64,000 bases of DNA from Microbacterium nymphoidis (GCF_021044885.1 NZ_JAJNOD010000001.1:1612001-1676000); one strand, 5' to 3'. Shown: positions 26,257-34,748, numbered from the stretch's first letter. Notes: a model not told the origin generated them from the letters alone. Program-made: numbers and translations.

Positions 26257-28416
26257 CTACGACAGGAGCACAAGCTCCTGCGTGGGGCGGGTCATCGCGA
26301 CGTAGAGGTCGACGGCGCCAGTGACGCCGTCGCCGAAGGCGTCGGGTCGCATGATGACCACCAGGTCGAACTCCAGCCCCTTGGCCGTCACCGGTGTGAG
26401 GAAGCGGACCCGCTCGTGCGACGCGAAGGCGGACGAGGCAAACGAGTCGTCGGCGATCACGGCGGCGAGCCCCTGCGGATGAGTGTCCAGCCACGCCCGC
26501 AGCACGTCATCGCGCTCAGACACCAAGCCGTGGCGTACCGGGATGCCGGATTCCCGCACCGACGTGGGCACGTTCGCATCCGGAAGCACCGCGCGGATCA
26601 CCGGTGCGGCCGCGGCCATGACCTCGGCGGGGGTGCGGTAGTTGACCGTCAGCCCACGCTCGCGCACATCGCGGATGCCCACGCGCTCCAGCCGCTCGCG
26701 CCAGGACTCCGTGAACCCGGCGCGCGCCTGCGCACGATCGCCCACCACCGTGAAGCTGCGTGAGGGGTCGCGGCGCAGCAGCATCGCCCACTGGGCGTCG
26801 GTGAGCTCCTGCGCCTCGTCCACCACGATGTGCGCGAACTGCCGGGACACCTCGTCGCGCGCAAGACCGGGCAGCGCGTCCCAGTCCACCAGCTTCTCGC
26901 GGAGGGCCGCGCTGTCCTCACCGCGCAGCATCATGATCGCGCCCTCGCCGTCATCGTCGGCGTCCACGAGGTACTCCACGATCTCGGCTCGATAGCGACG
27001 TTCGACGGCCTCCGCCGCGTCACGTTCGCGCTGTGCTGCGAACCGGCCCGGATCCCCCACCCGCAGACGGGCCGCGTCCAGCAGCGGAAGATCCGCATCG
27101 GTCCACGCCCGCGGATCATCCCGCTGCAGCAGCGCCACCTCGTCCGCGGACAGCGACGGCGCCACGGCCGCGAGCGCGACCGGATCGGAGAACAGCCGTG
27201 CCAGCACGTCGCCGGCTTCGAGGATGGGCCACACGGCATCGAACGCCGTGGCCAGCTCGTCGTCGCGCTCCAGAGCACGGCGGAGGTACCGGGCATTGGC
27301 GGCATCCTCGCCGTAGCGATTCACCAGGATGCGCAGCACCTCCTCCCACACCGCGCCACGGGCTTCGTTGTGCACCTCCCCGTACTCGACGGCCTGCATC
27401 GCGCGCTCCCAGTCGGCGGGGGTGATGCGCATGTCGGCCCACTCGGTCTCGATCACGGTGTCCTGCGCGGGGACCTGCTCGAAGAAGCGAACGGCGTCCT
27501 CCACCGCGCCCACCAGGGGCAGCGACTGCTTCAGCGCCCGCACGCGCGGATCGGCTTCAGGGATCGCATCCGCCGACTCCGGAACGAGGTCGTCCAGCGT
27601 TCCGATGCGGACCCCCTCTTCCCCGAGGCTCGGCAGGACGTCTTCCACGTAGGCCAGATAGGGCTGGTGCGGGCCGATGAACAGCACGCCGCCGCGTCGC
27701 TCGTCCAGGCGGGGATCGGCGTACAACAGGTACGCGGCGCGGTGCAGGGCAACCACGGTCTTGCCGGTTCCGGGGCCGCCGTCCACCACGAGCGCGCCAT
27801 GGGACTCGTCGCGGATGATCGCGTCCTGATCGGCCTGGATGGTTCCGAGGACGTCGCGCATACGCGCCGAACGGCTCGTGCCGAGGCTGGCGATGAAGGC
27901 TGACTGATCGTCGAGCGCCGCCGCATCCGTGAGCGCGTCGGGGGTGAAGCCCTCATCCCAGTAGTCGGTGATCCGGCCACTGGTCCATCGATAGCGTCGA
28001 CGGCTGGCCAGTCCCATGGGGTCGAGGTGCGTGGCGCCGAAGAACGGCTCGGCGGCGGGGGTGCGCCAGTCGATGAGGAGACGCTTACCGTCGGCGTCGG
28101 CGAGGCCCAGGCGCCCGATCCAGACGGGCTCGGACCCATCGGCCGGTGTCATCCGCCCGAGACAGAGGTCCACCCCGAAGCGCTGGAGCATGCGCAGCCG
28201 CGCGCCGAGACGGCGCACGGCGAAGTCGCGGTCGAGGCGCTCCTGATTGTTGCTCCCGCCGCCGCGGGAGGCATCCGCCAGGCGGCGCGCGGTGTCGAGG
28301 AGCTGGTCGTCGATCGCCGCGGCGATCTCGGCGAAGCGCTGCTCATCGGGTCCGATGAGAGCGGGGGTGTTCTTGAAGGAGAGGGAGTCGGGCAGGGCGA
28401 ACGGGGAATGGGACAA
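26257..28416 (-). CDS. helR: RNA polymerase recycling motor ATPase HelR (HelD-like, actinobacterial)
   Basis: A 719-residue UvrD/Rep-like SF1 ATPase of the HelD class. Walker A is GGPGTGKT (213-220), Walker B IVVDEAQEL (~560), the SF1 motif TVVGDRAQA follows, then a late VTAKGLEFDLVV and a C-terminal VAMTRPTQEL. The N-terminal coiled region (~20-90) would be the secondary-channel arm. Actinobacterial HelR displaces rifamycins from RNA polymerase and gives tolerance, and its genes are typically preceded by a rifamycin-associated element. A palindrome with the same CTTGCGGCAAG core lies about 100 bp upstream, which strongly supports HelR over a generic helicase. The start has no strong Shine-Dalgarno. 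It is divergent from a universal stress gene. Confidence 0.88.
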   Translation of the reverse strand: MSHSPFALPDSLSFKNTPALIGPDEQRFAEIAAAIDDQLLDTARRLADASRGGGSNNQERLDRDFAVRRLGARLRMLQRFGVDLCLGRMTPADGSEPVWIGRLGLADADGKRLLIDWRTPAAEPFFGATHLDPMGLASRRRYRWTSGRITDYWDEGFTPDALTDAAALDDQSAFIASLGTSRSARMRDVLGTIQADQDAIIRDESHGALVVDGGPGTGKTVVALHRAAYLLYADPRLDERRGGVLFIGPHQPYLAYVEDVLPSLGEEGVRIGTLDDLVPESADAIPEADPRVRALKQSLPLVGAVEDAVRFFEQVPAQDTVIETEWADMRITPADWERAMQAVEYGEVHNEARGAVWEEVLRILVNRYGEDAANARYLRRALERDDELATAFDAVWPILEAGDVLARLFSDPVALAAVAPSLSADEVALLQRDDPRAWTDADLPLLDAARLRVGDPGRFAAQRERDAAEAVERRYRAEIVEYLVDADDDGEGAIMMLRGEDSAALREKLVDWDALPGLARDEVSRQFAHIVVDEAQELTDAQWAMLLRRDPSRSFTVVGDRAQARAGFTESWRERLERVGIRDVRERGLTVNYRTPAEVMAAAAPVIRAVLPDANVPTSVRESGIPVRHGLVSERDDVLRAWLDTHPQGLAAVIADDSFASSAFASHERVRFLTPVTAKGLEFDLVVIMRPDAFGDGVTGAVDLYVAMTRPTQELVLLS

Positions 28417-28514
28417 GGCATCAACTCCGGTTTCACACGAGCCGGCGGACGCGGTGCCGAACGGGTGCGCACCGTGTCCGCGTCGGCGCAGAGTCCCCTA
28501 TTGTGCACCCCGCA

Positions 28515-28536
28515 GGGGCCCTTGCGGCAAGGCCCC
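28515..28536. promoter_or_regulatory. Rifamycin-associated element (RAE)-like palindrome
   Basis: GGGGCC, then CTTGCGGCAAG, then GCCCC forms a near-perfect inverted repeat. It resembles the published element (G-rich arm, CTTGCGGCAAG core, C-rich arm) found upstream of rifamycin-resistance genes including helR. Its TTGC steps could serve as -35 elements in both directions: TATCCT (28547-28552) follows on the + strand, and ACAATA-like sequence follows on the - strand. Confidence 0.8.
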
Positions 28537-28560
28537 CTCCCTGACGTATCCTGGATGTAG

Positions 28561-28582
28561 CGGGAGGTTCCAACACCTCCCG
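28561..28582. other. Hairpin in the leader of the universal stress gene
   Basis: CGGGAGG (28561-28567) pairs with CCTCCCG (28576-28582) over an 8-base loop. It lies in the likely transcribed leader, over 110 bases before the start codon. Its role is unclear. Confidence 0.4.
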
Positions 28583-28698
28583 TTCGTCGTCTGTCGAAGC
28601 CGGTGTCCATCCGTGAGCGACTCTCGTCCATATTCACGGCTCGGGGCATCGTCCCCCGTCAGCCGATGCGAGAGGCTCGTCATGAAGGGACGGGAATC

Positions 28699-29538
28699 AT
28701 GGGCAGCAACACCATCCTCATGGGGATCACCGACAGCGACGCGGGCCTGCGGGCCTTCGACTGGGCAGCCGACCGTGCTGCAGCGCTGGGCCAGGAGCTC
28801 CACGTCATCTCCGTCGTCGGCGGCGCCACCGGAAGCGTGGGAGATCGGGCCGCGCGCGACGAACGTGAGTTCCAGACCGAGCAGCGGCTGATGGAGATCG
28901 TGCGCCCTCGGCGCGAGGCGGGACTGTCGATCGCCACGGAGGCGATCAGCGGCGACCCCGTGCGGGTGCTGCTGGAGCGCTCGAAGGACGCCGCTCTGCT
29001 CGTGATCGGCAGCGACCGGCTGGCTGACGACCAGCGGGCTCGCGGCGAGCACGGCTCGCGCATCACGGCGGGGGCCGCCTGCCCCGTGGTCGTGGTCGCC
29101 GAGATCGTCGAGCGGGAGCGCTCGGGTGTGGTGGTGGGCGTCGACGGATCCTCGATCTCCGAGGCGGCGATCGCGTTCGCCGCCGGTGAGGCCCTTCGTC
29201 TCGGCGAGCCGCTGATCGCCCTGGGCGTGTGGACCCCGCTGCAGGCGGTCTCCAGCCCCGTGCTCATCACCAGCGAGTACAAGGCGTCGTTGCAGACCCT
29301 CACGGAGGAGACCGTCACGGCGGCCGTCGCGGGGATCCGGGACGCGCACCCGGAGCTGGACGTGCGAGTGGAGGTCGAGGCGGGATTCCCCTCGACCGTC
29401 ATCCTCAGCCACGCACGCACGGCTCGTCTCGCGGTGGTGGGAAGCCACGGTCGCGGCGCGATCGCCCGTTTCCTGCTCGGATCGGTCAGCACCGAGGTGC
29501 TCGCGCGCCCCACGTCCGTCGTCGCCGTCGTCCGCTGA
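28699..29538 (+). CDS. Tandem-domain universal stress protein
   Basis: A 279-residue cytosolic protein with two Usp domains (about 1-137 and 145-279). The second keeps the ATP-binding pattern GSHGRGAIARFLLGSVS (consensus G-2x-G-9x-G-S/T). The first has only LLVIGSDR and lacks the full glycine pattern, so one nucleotide site is expected. The ATG has AAGGGACGGG upstream. It is divergent from helR across the RAE-like site with a ~280-bp leader region, suggesting shared stress control. Its stop abuts the stop of the convergent vanY-like gene with no base between. Confidence 0.85.
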   Translation: MGSNTILMGITDSDAGLRAFDWAADRAAALGQELHVISVVGGATGSVGDRAARDEREFQTEQRLMEIVRPRREAGLSIATEAISGDPVRVLLERSKDAALLVIGSDRLADDQRARGEHGSRITAGAACPVVVVAEIVERERSGVVVGVDGSSISEAAIAFAAGEALRLGEPLIALGVWTPLQAVSSPVLITSEYKASLQTLTEETVTAAVAGIRDAHPELDVRVEVEAGFPSTVILSHARTARLAVVGSHGRGAIARFLLGSVSTEVLARPTSVVAVVR

Positions 29539-30150
29539 TCAGCCCTGCAGCCGGGGGTCCTCGGTGGGATCCGCGTAGGGCACCGGGCAGGCGCCCGACT
29601 CGTCCGTTCCGGTGAGCTCGAAGTGCCAGGGCTCGTTGTTGTACACGTTGCACAGACCCCAGCGCGCTCCGTACTGCATGAGCCAGTAGTAGGCGTCGGT
29701 GAACCCGACGTCCACCGCCTCCCCCCGGACGTGCGCGGACGTGGTCGGCGTCGCGACCCAGCGTGCCGCCTCCTCGAGGCTGCCGTAGTCCGCCACGGCG
29801 TCGTCCAGCAGCTTCTGCTGATACCGCTCGGTGCGCCACCCACTCGTGACGCGGAGGTCGATGCCGTCGGACTCCGCGGCCTTCGCTGCCTCCCGCAGCG
29901 CCGCCAGCAGCTCCCGGTTCAGACCGGCGATCGCGGCCTCCGATCCGTCCGGGTCCAGCGGCTCACCGTCCGGCACCATTCCGTCGGCCTCCCCGATCTC
30001 ACCGGCCGGCTCGACCTGCCCCGCCACCTGCGGGCGCGGGGACAGCGCCTGTGACACCGCCGCAGCCACCACGCAGGTGATCAGCGTGAGCACGAGCGCC
30101 ACGAGGGCGAGGCGGAGCAGGAACGGGGGGCGTGTCTGGGTGCGGTTCAT
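29539..30150 (-). CDS. D-alanyl-D-alanine carboxypeptidase, VanY-like (M15)
   Basis: A 203-residue envelope enzyme with an N-terminal membrane anchor (~10-33) and an external M15B peptidase domain. Zinc motif one is HVRGEAVDVG (HxxGxAxD type) and motif two is EPWHFEL. RVTSGWRTERYQQ is also characteristic. It trims terminal D-Ala from peptidoglycan precursors. An alternative ATG lies three codons upstream at 30159. It is divergent from a VanRS-like two-component system that shares its ~90-bp promoter region, so it is the likely target. No vanHAX genes are here, so this is envelope remodelling and not by itself glycopeptide resistance. Confidence 0.83.
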   Translation of the reverse strand: MNRTQTRPPFLLRLALVALVLTLITCVVAAAVSQALSPRPQVAGQVEPAGEIGEADGMVPDGEPLDPDGSEAAIAGLNRELLAALREAAKAAESDGIDLRVTSGWRTERYQQKLLDDAVADYGSLEEAARWVATPTTSAHVRGEAVDVGFTDAYYWLMQYGARWGLCNVYNNEPWHFELTGTDESGACPVPYADPTEDPRLQG

Positions 30151-30181
30151 AGTGGTCATTCCACGCGGGCGCGTGTTGCGA

Positions 30182-30218
30182 GGGCGTATGCCGAAATCGA
30201 TACGCCCGCGATATGCCC
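30182..30218. promoter_or_regulatory. Response-regulator box between vanY and the two-component operon
   Basis: GGGCGTAT (30182-30189) and ATACGCCC (30200-30207) form an inverted pair. CGATACGCCC (30198-30207) and CGATATGCCC (30209-30218) form a direct repeat with 11-bp period, the spacing OmpR-family dimers prefer. It lies in the divergent promoter region. Confidence 0.6.
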
Positions 30219-30225
30219 GGGTCCG

Positions 30226-30231
30226 TAGGCT
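30226..30231 (+). promoter_or_regulatory. -10 hexamer TAGGCT before the response regulator
   Basis: TAGGCT ends 6 bases before the ATG, so the transcript is probably leaderless. The response-regulator box lies just upstream. Confidence 0.5.
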
Positions 30232-30237
30232 CGGAGC

Positions 30238-30903
30238 ATGCGAGTACTGATCGTGGAGGACGAGCCGTTCCTGGCCGAGGCCATTCGCGACGGCCTGCGC
30301 CTGGAGGCGATCGCTGCGGACCTCGCCCTCGACGGCGACGCGGCGCTGGAGCTGCTGGCGATCAACGCCTACGACGCAGTGGTACTCGACCGTGACATCC
30401 CGGGGCCGTCGGGCGACGAGATCGCCCGCCAGATCATCGCTTCGAGCGCCGGGACGCGGATCCTGATGGCAACGGCGGCTGACCGGCTGGATGACAAGGA
30501 GAGCGGCTTCGAACTGGGCGCCGACGATTACCTCACCAAGCCGTTCGTCCTGCGCGAGCTGGTGCTGCGCCTGCGGGCACTCGCCCGCCGGCCTCGCGCC
30601 ACCCTGCCGCCCGTCCACGAGGCAGCGGGGCTGCGCCTGGACACGTTCCGGCGCGAGGTCTATCGCGACGGGCGCTACATCCCCCTCACACGCAAGCAGT
30701 TCGCCGTACTGGAGGTCCTGATGAGCGCCGAGGGCGGGGTGGTGAGCGCGGAGGATCTGCTCGCACGCGCCTGGGACGAGAACGCCGACCCGTTCACCAA
30801 CGCGGTGCGCATCACGATCTCGGCGCTACGCAAGCGCCTGGGCGAGCCCGGGCTCATCCACACCGTGCCGGGTGTGGGGTACCGCTTCGGCGAGAACGCA
30901 TGA
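30238..30903 (+). CDS. OmpR family response regulator
   Basis: A 221-residue two-domain regulator. The receiver has acidic residues EDE (7-9), phospho-acceptor Asp51 (VVLDRDIPG) and Lys101 (YLTKPF). The C-terminal winged helix includes PLTRKQFAVLEVLM and ends VPGVGYRFGENA. Its stop overlaps the kinase start (ATGA), so the pair is translationally coupled. The divergent VanY-like gene and the shared promoter box point to cell-wall control and autoregulation. Confidence 0.9.
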   Translation: MRVLIVEDEPFLAEAIRDGLRLEAIAADLALDGDAALELLAINAYDAVVLDRDIPGPSGDEIARQIIASSAGTRILMATAADRLDDKESGFELGADDYLTKPFVLRELVLRLRALARRPRATLPPVHEAAGLRLDTFRREVYRDGRYIPLTRKQFAVLEVLMSAEGGVVSAEDLLARAWDENADPFTNAVRITISALRKRLGEPGLIHTVPGVGYRFGENA

Positions 30904-31997
30904 ACGCCCCGTACCGCCCCCGCGGCCTGTCCATCCGCATGAAGCTCACGCTCACCTACGCGGGCGTGGCCGCCCTCGCCGGCGGGGTGATCTGGGCGGT
31001 CGCTCTGGCATACGCCGTGCGGTACGTGCCGACGGGTCCACTGAACGATGCGAACCGGGGATGGATCCCCAATCAGCAGGATCTTCTCAACGCCTTCCTG
31101 CCCCGCGCCACACTGGCGTATGCGATCGTCGTGCTCGCCGGCTTCATCGGCGGATGGTTCCTCGCCGGACGCGTGCTCCGCCCCGTCCACGCCATCACCG
31201 ACGCCGCCCGGCTGGTGAGCCAGGGCTCGCTGTCGCACCGCATCGCGATGCCCGGCGCGGGCGACGAGCTGCACGACCTGGCCGACGTCTTCGACGACAT
31301 GGTGGCGCAGGTGGAGGGCCGGCTCAACGAACAGCGCCGGTTCGCGGCGAACGCGTCCCACGAGCTGCGAACGCCCCTGGCGGTGACGCGGACGATGCTG
31401 GAGGTGGCGGCCACAGATCCGCAGGCGGACACCGAGCAGCTGATCCAGCGCCTGGCGAGCATCAACGATCGCGCATCCGCCACGATCGAAGCGCTGCTGC
31501 TGCTCTCCCGCGTCGACAACACGGCCGTCACCCGTGTGCCCGCGGATCTGTCGCTGGCGGCCGAGGAGGCGCTGGAATCCGCGCTGCCCCTGGCCGAGAA
31601 GCGCGGGGTCACCCTGATCGAACGCTGCGACCCGGCCCCCGTGATCGGGGACCCGGTGCTGCTGGTGCGCCTCGCGGCCAATCTCGTGGGCAACGCGATC
31701 GCGTACAGCGGCACGGTGGAACCGACGGTGTGGGTCTGCACGGAGACCCGTCCCGGCGCCCGTTCGGTGCTCACCGTGGAGAACACCGGGGCGGAGCTCG
31801 ACGCCGATGCCGTGGCGACGTTCACGGAGCCGTTCGCGCGCGGTGAGCGCACCGCACGTCGCGCGGAGGGCGACACCGCCGGGGTCGGGCTGGGGCTGGC
31901 CATCACGGCCTCCATCGTGCGTGCGCACGGCGGCTCGCTCCAGCTGTATCCGCGCCCCGGCGGCGGACTCTACGTGGAGGTCTCCCTGCCGTCCTGA
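30900..31997 (+). CDS. Sensor histidine kinase
   Basis: A 365-residue membrane kinase. Helices at about 16-40 and 70-90 flank a short ~30-residue outside loop, followed by HAMP (~92-145), HisKA with phospho-acceptor His154 (ASHELRTPLA) and HATPase_c (N-box LVGNAIAY, G1 VENTGAELD, G2 GVGLGLAI). The small loop suggests sensing within the membrane or through a partner. It is coupled to the upstream response regulator by a 4-bp overlap. Confidence 0.9.
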   Translation: MNAPYRPRGLSIRMKLTLTYAGVAALAGGVIWAVALAYAVRYVPTGPLNDANRGWIPNQQDLLNAFLPRATLAYAIVVLAGFIGGWFLAGRVLRPVHAITDAARLVSQGSLSHRIAMPGAGDELHDLADVFDDMVAQVEGRLNEQRRFAANASHELRTPLAVTRTMLEVAATDPQADTEQLIQRLASINDRASATIEALLLLSRVDNTAVTRVPADLSLAAEEALESALPLAEKRGVTLIERCDPAPVIGDPVLLVRLAANLVGNAIAYSGTVEPTVWVCTETRPGARSVLTVENTGAELDADAVATFTEPFARGERTARRAEGDTAGVGLGLAITASIVRAHGGSLQLYPRPGGGLYVEVSLPS

Positions 31998-32005
31998 CCC
32001 GGGGC

Positions 32006-33025
32006 TCAGTCGCGGATCTCGATGATGACCGCGGCCGCGTTGTCGGGAGCGCCGGCGTCCTGGATCGCTGCGGCAAGATCGTCCCGTGCGGCGACCACGC
32101 TGGTCCCTGCGGCCAGGATCTCCTCGATGCGCACCGTGGGCAGCGTGGCGTGCACGCCGTCGGTCGTCAGCAGCAGCCGGTCGCCGCGCACCACGCGGAC
32201 GCCGGTGATGTCCGGCTCCGAATCCAGCGCTGCGGAGACGGCCCGATTGAGGACGGCCCGCCGCGGATGGAGCCGCGCCTCCTCATCGCTCAGCCGCCCC
32301 TCTTCCACCAGCGCCGCCACCTCCGAATGATCGAAGGTCAGCTGACGCAGCACGCCCTCACGCATCAGCCAGGCCCGCGAGTCGCCGAGGTGCGCGATCG
32401 TGACCACGTCACCCGCGAGCGCCATCACCGTCAGGGTGCAGCCGCTCTCCGCGTCGCCGCTGTCAGCCGCCGCGGCTGCGAAAGCCGCCTCCAGCGCATC
32501 AGCCCGGTGCCCGGCGGATCGAACGGCTCCGACCGCGCGGCGTGCGGCCGCCGCGCCGGCCGGCCCGAAACCGTCCGCCACGGCCCAGACCTCGTCCCCC
32601 GCCATCACCGCATCGGCCTGGTCGGCTCGGGATCCCTGCAGCAGCAGGGTCTCCGCCTGCACCTCGGGCGTCGTCGTCGTCATCATCTCGATCTCCTGTC
32701 TGCGAAGGTCAGCGATGAGTTCGTGGACGACGACGCGCCGCGACCGCAGGTCCGCCTCGGTCTGGCGCCAGTACGACGTCAGCTCGGCGGCGGCTGCGGC
32801 CGCGGGCAGATCGGTGATGGTGCGGATGCGTGCCAGCGGGACGCCGACACGGCGCAGCGCCGCCACCAGCCGTGCCCGCTCCACCTGCTCCGGCGCATAG
32901 CTGCGGTACCCCGTGAGCGGATCGACCGCCACGGGGGCGAGCAGGTCGAGCCGGTCGTAGATCCGCAGCGCCTTCGGGGTGAGCCCGGTCAGTGCGGCGA
33001 ACTCGCCGATCGTGAATCGCGCCAT
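32006..33025 (-). CDS. MerR-type HTH fused to a PP2C-family Ser/Thr phosphatase
   Basis: A 339-residue fusion. Residues 1-110 are a MerR DNA-binding domain (FTIGEFAALTGLTPKALRIYDRLDLL, YRSYAPEQVERARLV) with a coiled dimerisation helix. Residues ~125-339 are a PP2C phosphatase with VWAVADGFG, GCTLTVMALAG, IAHLGDSRAWL, LLTTDGV and the C-terminal metal Asp in PDNAAAVII. The metal aspartates are kept, though the usual DGMGG is DGFGP. In ordinary MerR proteins the C-terminal part senses a ligand, and here that place is taken by a phosphatase. The start has GAGGAAGAGGAC upstream. The target phosphoprotein and regulon are unknown. Confidence 0.83.
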   Translation of the reverse strand: MARFTIGEFAALTGLTPKALRIYDRLDLLAPVAVDPLTGYRSYAPEQVERARLVAALRRVGVPLARIRTITDLPAAAAAAELTSYWRQTEADLRSRRVVVHELIADLRRQEIEMMTTTTPEVQAETLLLQGSRADQADAVMAGDEVWAVADGFGPAGAAAARRAVGAVRSAGHRADALEAAFAAAAADSGDAESGCTLTVMALAGDVVTIAHLGDSRAWLMREGVLRQLTFDHSEVAALVEEGRLSDEEARLHPRRAVLNRAVSAALDSEPDITGVRVVRGDRLLLTTDGVHATLPTVRIEEILAAGTSVVAARDDLAAAIQDAGAPDNAAAVIIEIRD

Positions 33026-33100
33026 GTCCTCTTCCTCATCGCGTCGGCGAAAGACCGCCGAAACACGAGGATCAGCCCTGCCCCAGGGGCAGACGCAAGC

Positions 33101-33613
33101 TCATTCGACCATGTCGTCGGTGACGCGTCCGCCGGTCTGCAGCGTGTGGATCCATCCCGACAGGTCGAAGCCCTGCCGCTGCGCCTCCATGAGGAACTCC
33201 GACTCCACCTCGCCGGAGAGCCGCGGCGTGCGCGAGAGCAGCCACAGGTGCTTGCGATCGGGCGTGCCCACCAGCGCGACGGTGTAGTCGGGGTCGAGCT
33301 TCAGCACCCAGTAATCACCCTCCGTGAAGGGGATCCACCGCAGCGCCTGCGGCAGGAACGAGACCTTGAGACGGCTGAACGCGCCGCCGGTCGGCCGCGC
33401 GACCCCGACGGCCTGGCGCGGACGGGCATCGCCGTCGAAGGAGCGGTTGTCCACCCGGACCGTGCCGTCGTCCTGCAGGGTGTACTCCGCCGTGACGTCC
33501 GCACCATCGGTGGGCTCCTGCAGCAGCGGGAGCCTGCCGATCTCGTACCAGAGCCCCGCATACCGAACCAGATCCACCGCATCCACGGCCGTCACGTCGA
33601 TCTTCTCCGCCAT
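33101..33613 (-). CDS. Lipocalin family protein (Blc-like, cytosolic)
   Basis: A 170-residue lipocalin. The first conserved region has GLWYEIGRLP (GxW motif), then SFLPQALRWIPFTEGDYWVLKLDPDYTVALVGTPDRKHLWLLSRTP, as in bacterial Blc, and a C-terminal helix. No signal peptide or lipobox is seen, unlike E. coli Blc, so it is probably cytosolic and binds a lipid or hydrophobic ligand. The ATG at 33613 is preferred over a GTG two codons earlier because AGGAG is well spaced from it. Confidence 0.85.
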   Translation of the reverse strand: MAEKIDVTAVDAVDLVRYAGLWYEIGRLPLLQEPTDGADVTAEYTLQDDGTVRVDNRSFDGDARPRQAVGVARPTGGAFSRLKVSFLPQALRWIPFTEGDYWVLKLDPDYTVALVGTPDRKHLWLLSRTPRLSGEVESEFLMEAQRQGFDLSGWIHTLQTGGRVTDDMVE

Positions 33614-33657
33614 GATCACTCCTCACGTCTTCGTTGTCCGAGCCTAGGTCGTGCATC

Positions 33658-33669
33658 GTGCACGTGCAC
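33658..33669. promoter_or_regulatory. 12-bp perfect palindrome between lipocalin and hypothetical gene
   Basis: GTGCACGTGCAC overlaps a CGTGCATCG element that occurs again near 33715. The gap between the divergent genes may hold an operator. Evidence is the symmetry only. Confidence 0.35.
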
Positions 33670-33749
33670 AAGACGCGACAGCGTTGCGCCCCACTCCCAC
33701 CCCACCGTCAGGTTCGTGCATCGTTCATCCCACGGACTCTCACACCCGC

Positions 33750-33755
33750 TACGCT
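33750..33755 (+). promoter_or_regulatory. -10 hexamer TACGCT, leaderless start
   Basis: TACGCT ends 7 bases before the ATG of the small hypothetical gene. Confidence 0.45.
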
Positions 33756-33762
33756 CCCCGGC

Positions 33763-34119
33763 ATGTCGATGGAGCACGTGGGACCGGCGACCACACTGGC
33801 GCGTGGGCTGCGCCGGCTCGAACCCGACGACTGGCGCCGGATCGAGGCCGCAGCATTCCACGCCGAACCCGAGGTGCTGGACTGCCTCGACAGCGATCCG
33901 CACCCGCAGCGCCACCGGCGCTGGCTCAGCACGAGGCGCCGGCCCACCGCCCTCGCGACGCGGCTGGCAGCTCTTCCGGCGCAGCGTCTCGCCGCCATCC
34001 GTGAGGATCTCCTCCGCGCCATCGCGGATCTCCGCAACCGCCAGCTCATCGACGACGCCACCGCCGTTCGCGCCGCCGAGGCCCCGCCCGGTCACCTCGG
34101 CCTGCGGCTGTCGTCCTAG
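33763..34119 (+). CDS. Hypothetical Arg/Leu/Ala-rich protein
   Basis: Unrecognised 118-residue soluble protein, mostly helical in appearance (EPDDWRRIEAAAFHAEPEVLDCLD, TRLAALPAQRLAAIREDLLRAIADLRNRQLI), with no membrane segment. A -10 hexamer at leaderless spacing before the ATG supports it over the overlapping reverse-strand frame, which is arginine-rich. It converges with the HAD gene with 5 bp between stops. Confidence 0.52.
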   Translation: MSMEHVGPATTLARGLRRLEPDDWRRIEAAAFHAEPEVLDCLDSDPHPQRHRRWLSTRRRPTALATRLAALPAQRLAAIREDLLRAIADLRNRQLIDDATAVRAAEAPPGHLGLRLSS

Positions 34120-34124
34120 CCGGC

Positions 34125-34748
34125 TCAGAGCAGATCGAGAAGACTCCGCAACTCGCCGATGCGGTCCGCCTGGGCATCGGCGAGATGCTGATGTCCGCCG
34201 CCGAAGTGCACGAAGCGCGCGCCGAGCGCGTGAGCGATGTCGCGATCGTGATTCGTGTCGCCCACCATCAGCATGTCCGCCGGATCCACCCCGGCTCGAT
34301 CCACCCACGCGGCGATGACGTCGTGCTTGGACGCGGCGTACGGGTCGGTGATGCTGAGCACCGCCTCGAACCGATCGGCCAGTTCGAAGGGCCGCAGCTG
34401 CTCGTGGAGGAGATCGGACAGCGTGGCCGACGCCAGCACCTGGCGGACCCCGCGCTCATCCAGCAGCCGCATGGTCTCGCGCGCGTCCGGTCGCAGCTGC
34501 GCCGTGCGCGCCGAGGAGTCGAGCACACGGAGATACAGATCGGCAGCATCACGGAACTGCGCGGGGGTGATGCCCTGGCGCGCGTAGAAGTCGGCGACGG
34601 GGAAGCCGAAGCTCGCCCGATACGCCTCGACATCGGCGATCGTCGCGAGCCCGTAGGCCGCGAGCACATGGTTCATGGCCCCCAGGCAACGGTCCACGTC
34701 GTCGAGCAGGGTGCCGTTCCAATCCCAGCAGACCACACGCACGACCAT
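34125..34748 (-). CDS. HAD family hydrolase
   Basis: A 207-residue phosphatase of the HAD superfamily (phosphoglycolate-phosphatase-like). Motif I is DWNGTLLDD, with nucleophile Asp8 but Asn in place of the second Asp (the DWNGT subgroup). Motif II is LASAT, motif III has Lys in AASKHDVI, and motif IV is MLMVGDTNHDRD. The loss of the usual acid/base Asp is shared by a known subgroup, so activity is likely kept with altered chemistry. TAGGGT 6 bases before the ATG suggests leaderless transcription. Confidence 0.83.
   Translation of the reverse strand: MVVRVVCWDWNGTLLDDVDRCLGAMNHVLAAYGLATIADVEAYRASFGFPVADFYARQGITPAQFRDAADLYLRVLDSSARTAQLRPDARETMRLLDERGVRQVLASATLSDLLHEQLRPFELADRFEAVLSITDPYAASKHDVIAAWVDRAGVDPADMLMVGDTNHDRDIAHALGARFVHFGGGHQHLADAQADRIGELRSLLDLL

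Noticed and set aside
29539..31997. Vancomycin resistance locus
   Set aside because: Only a VanY-like carboxypeptidase and a VanRS-like pair are present. No vanH, vanA-type ligase or vanX is in the window.
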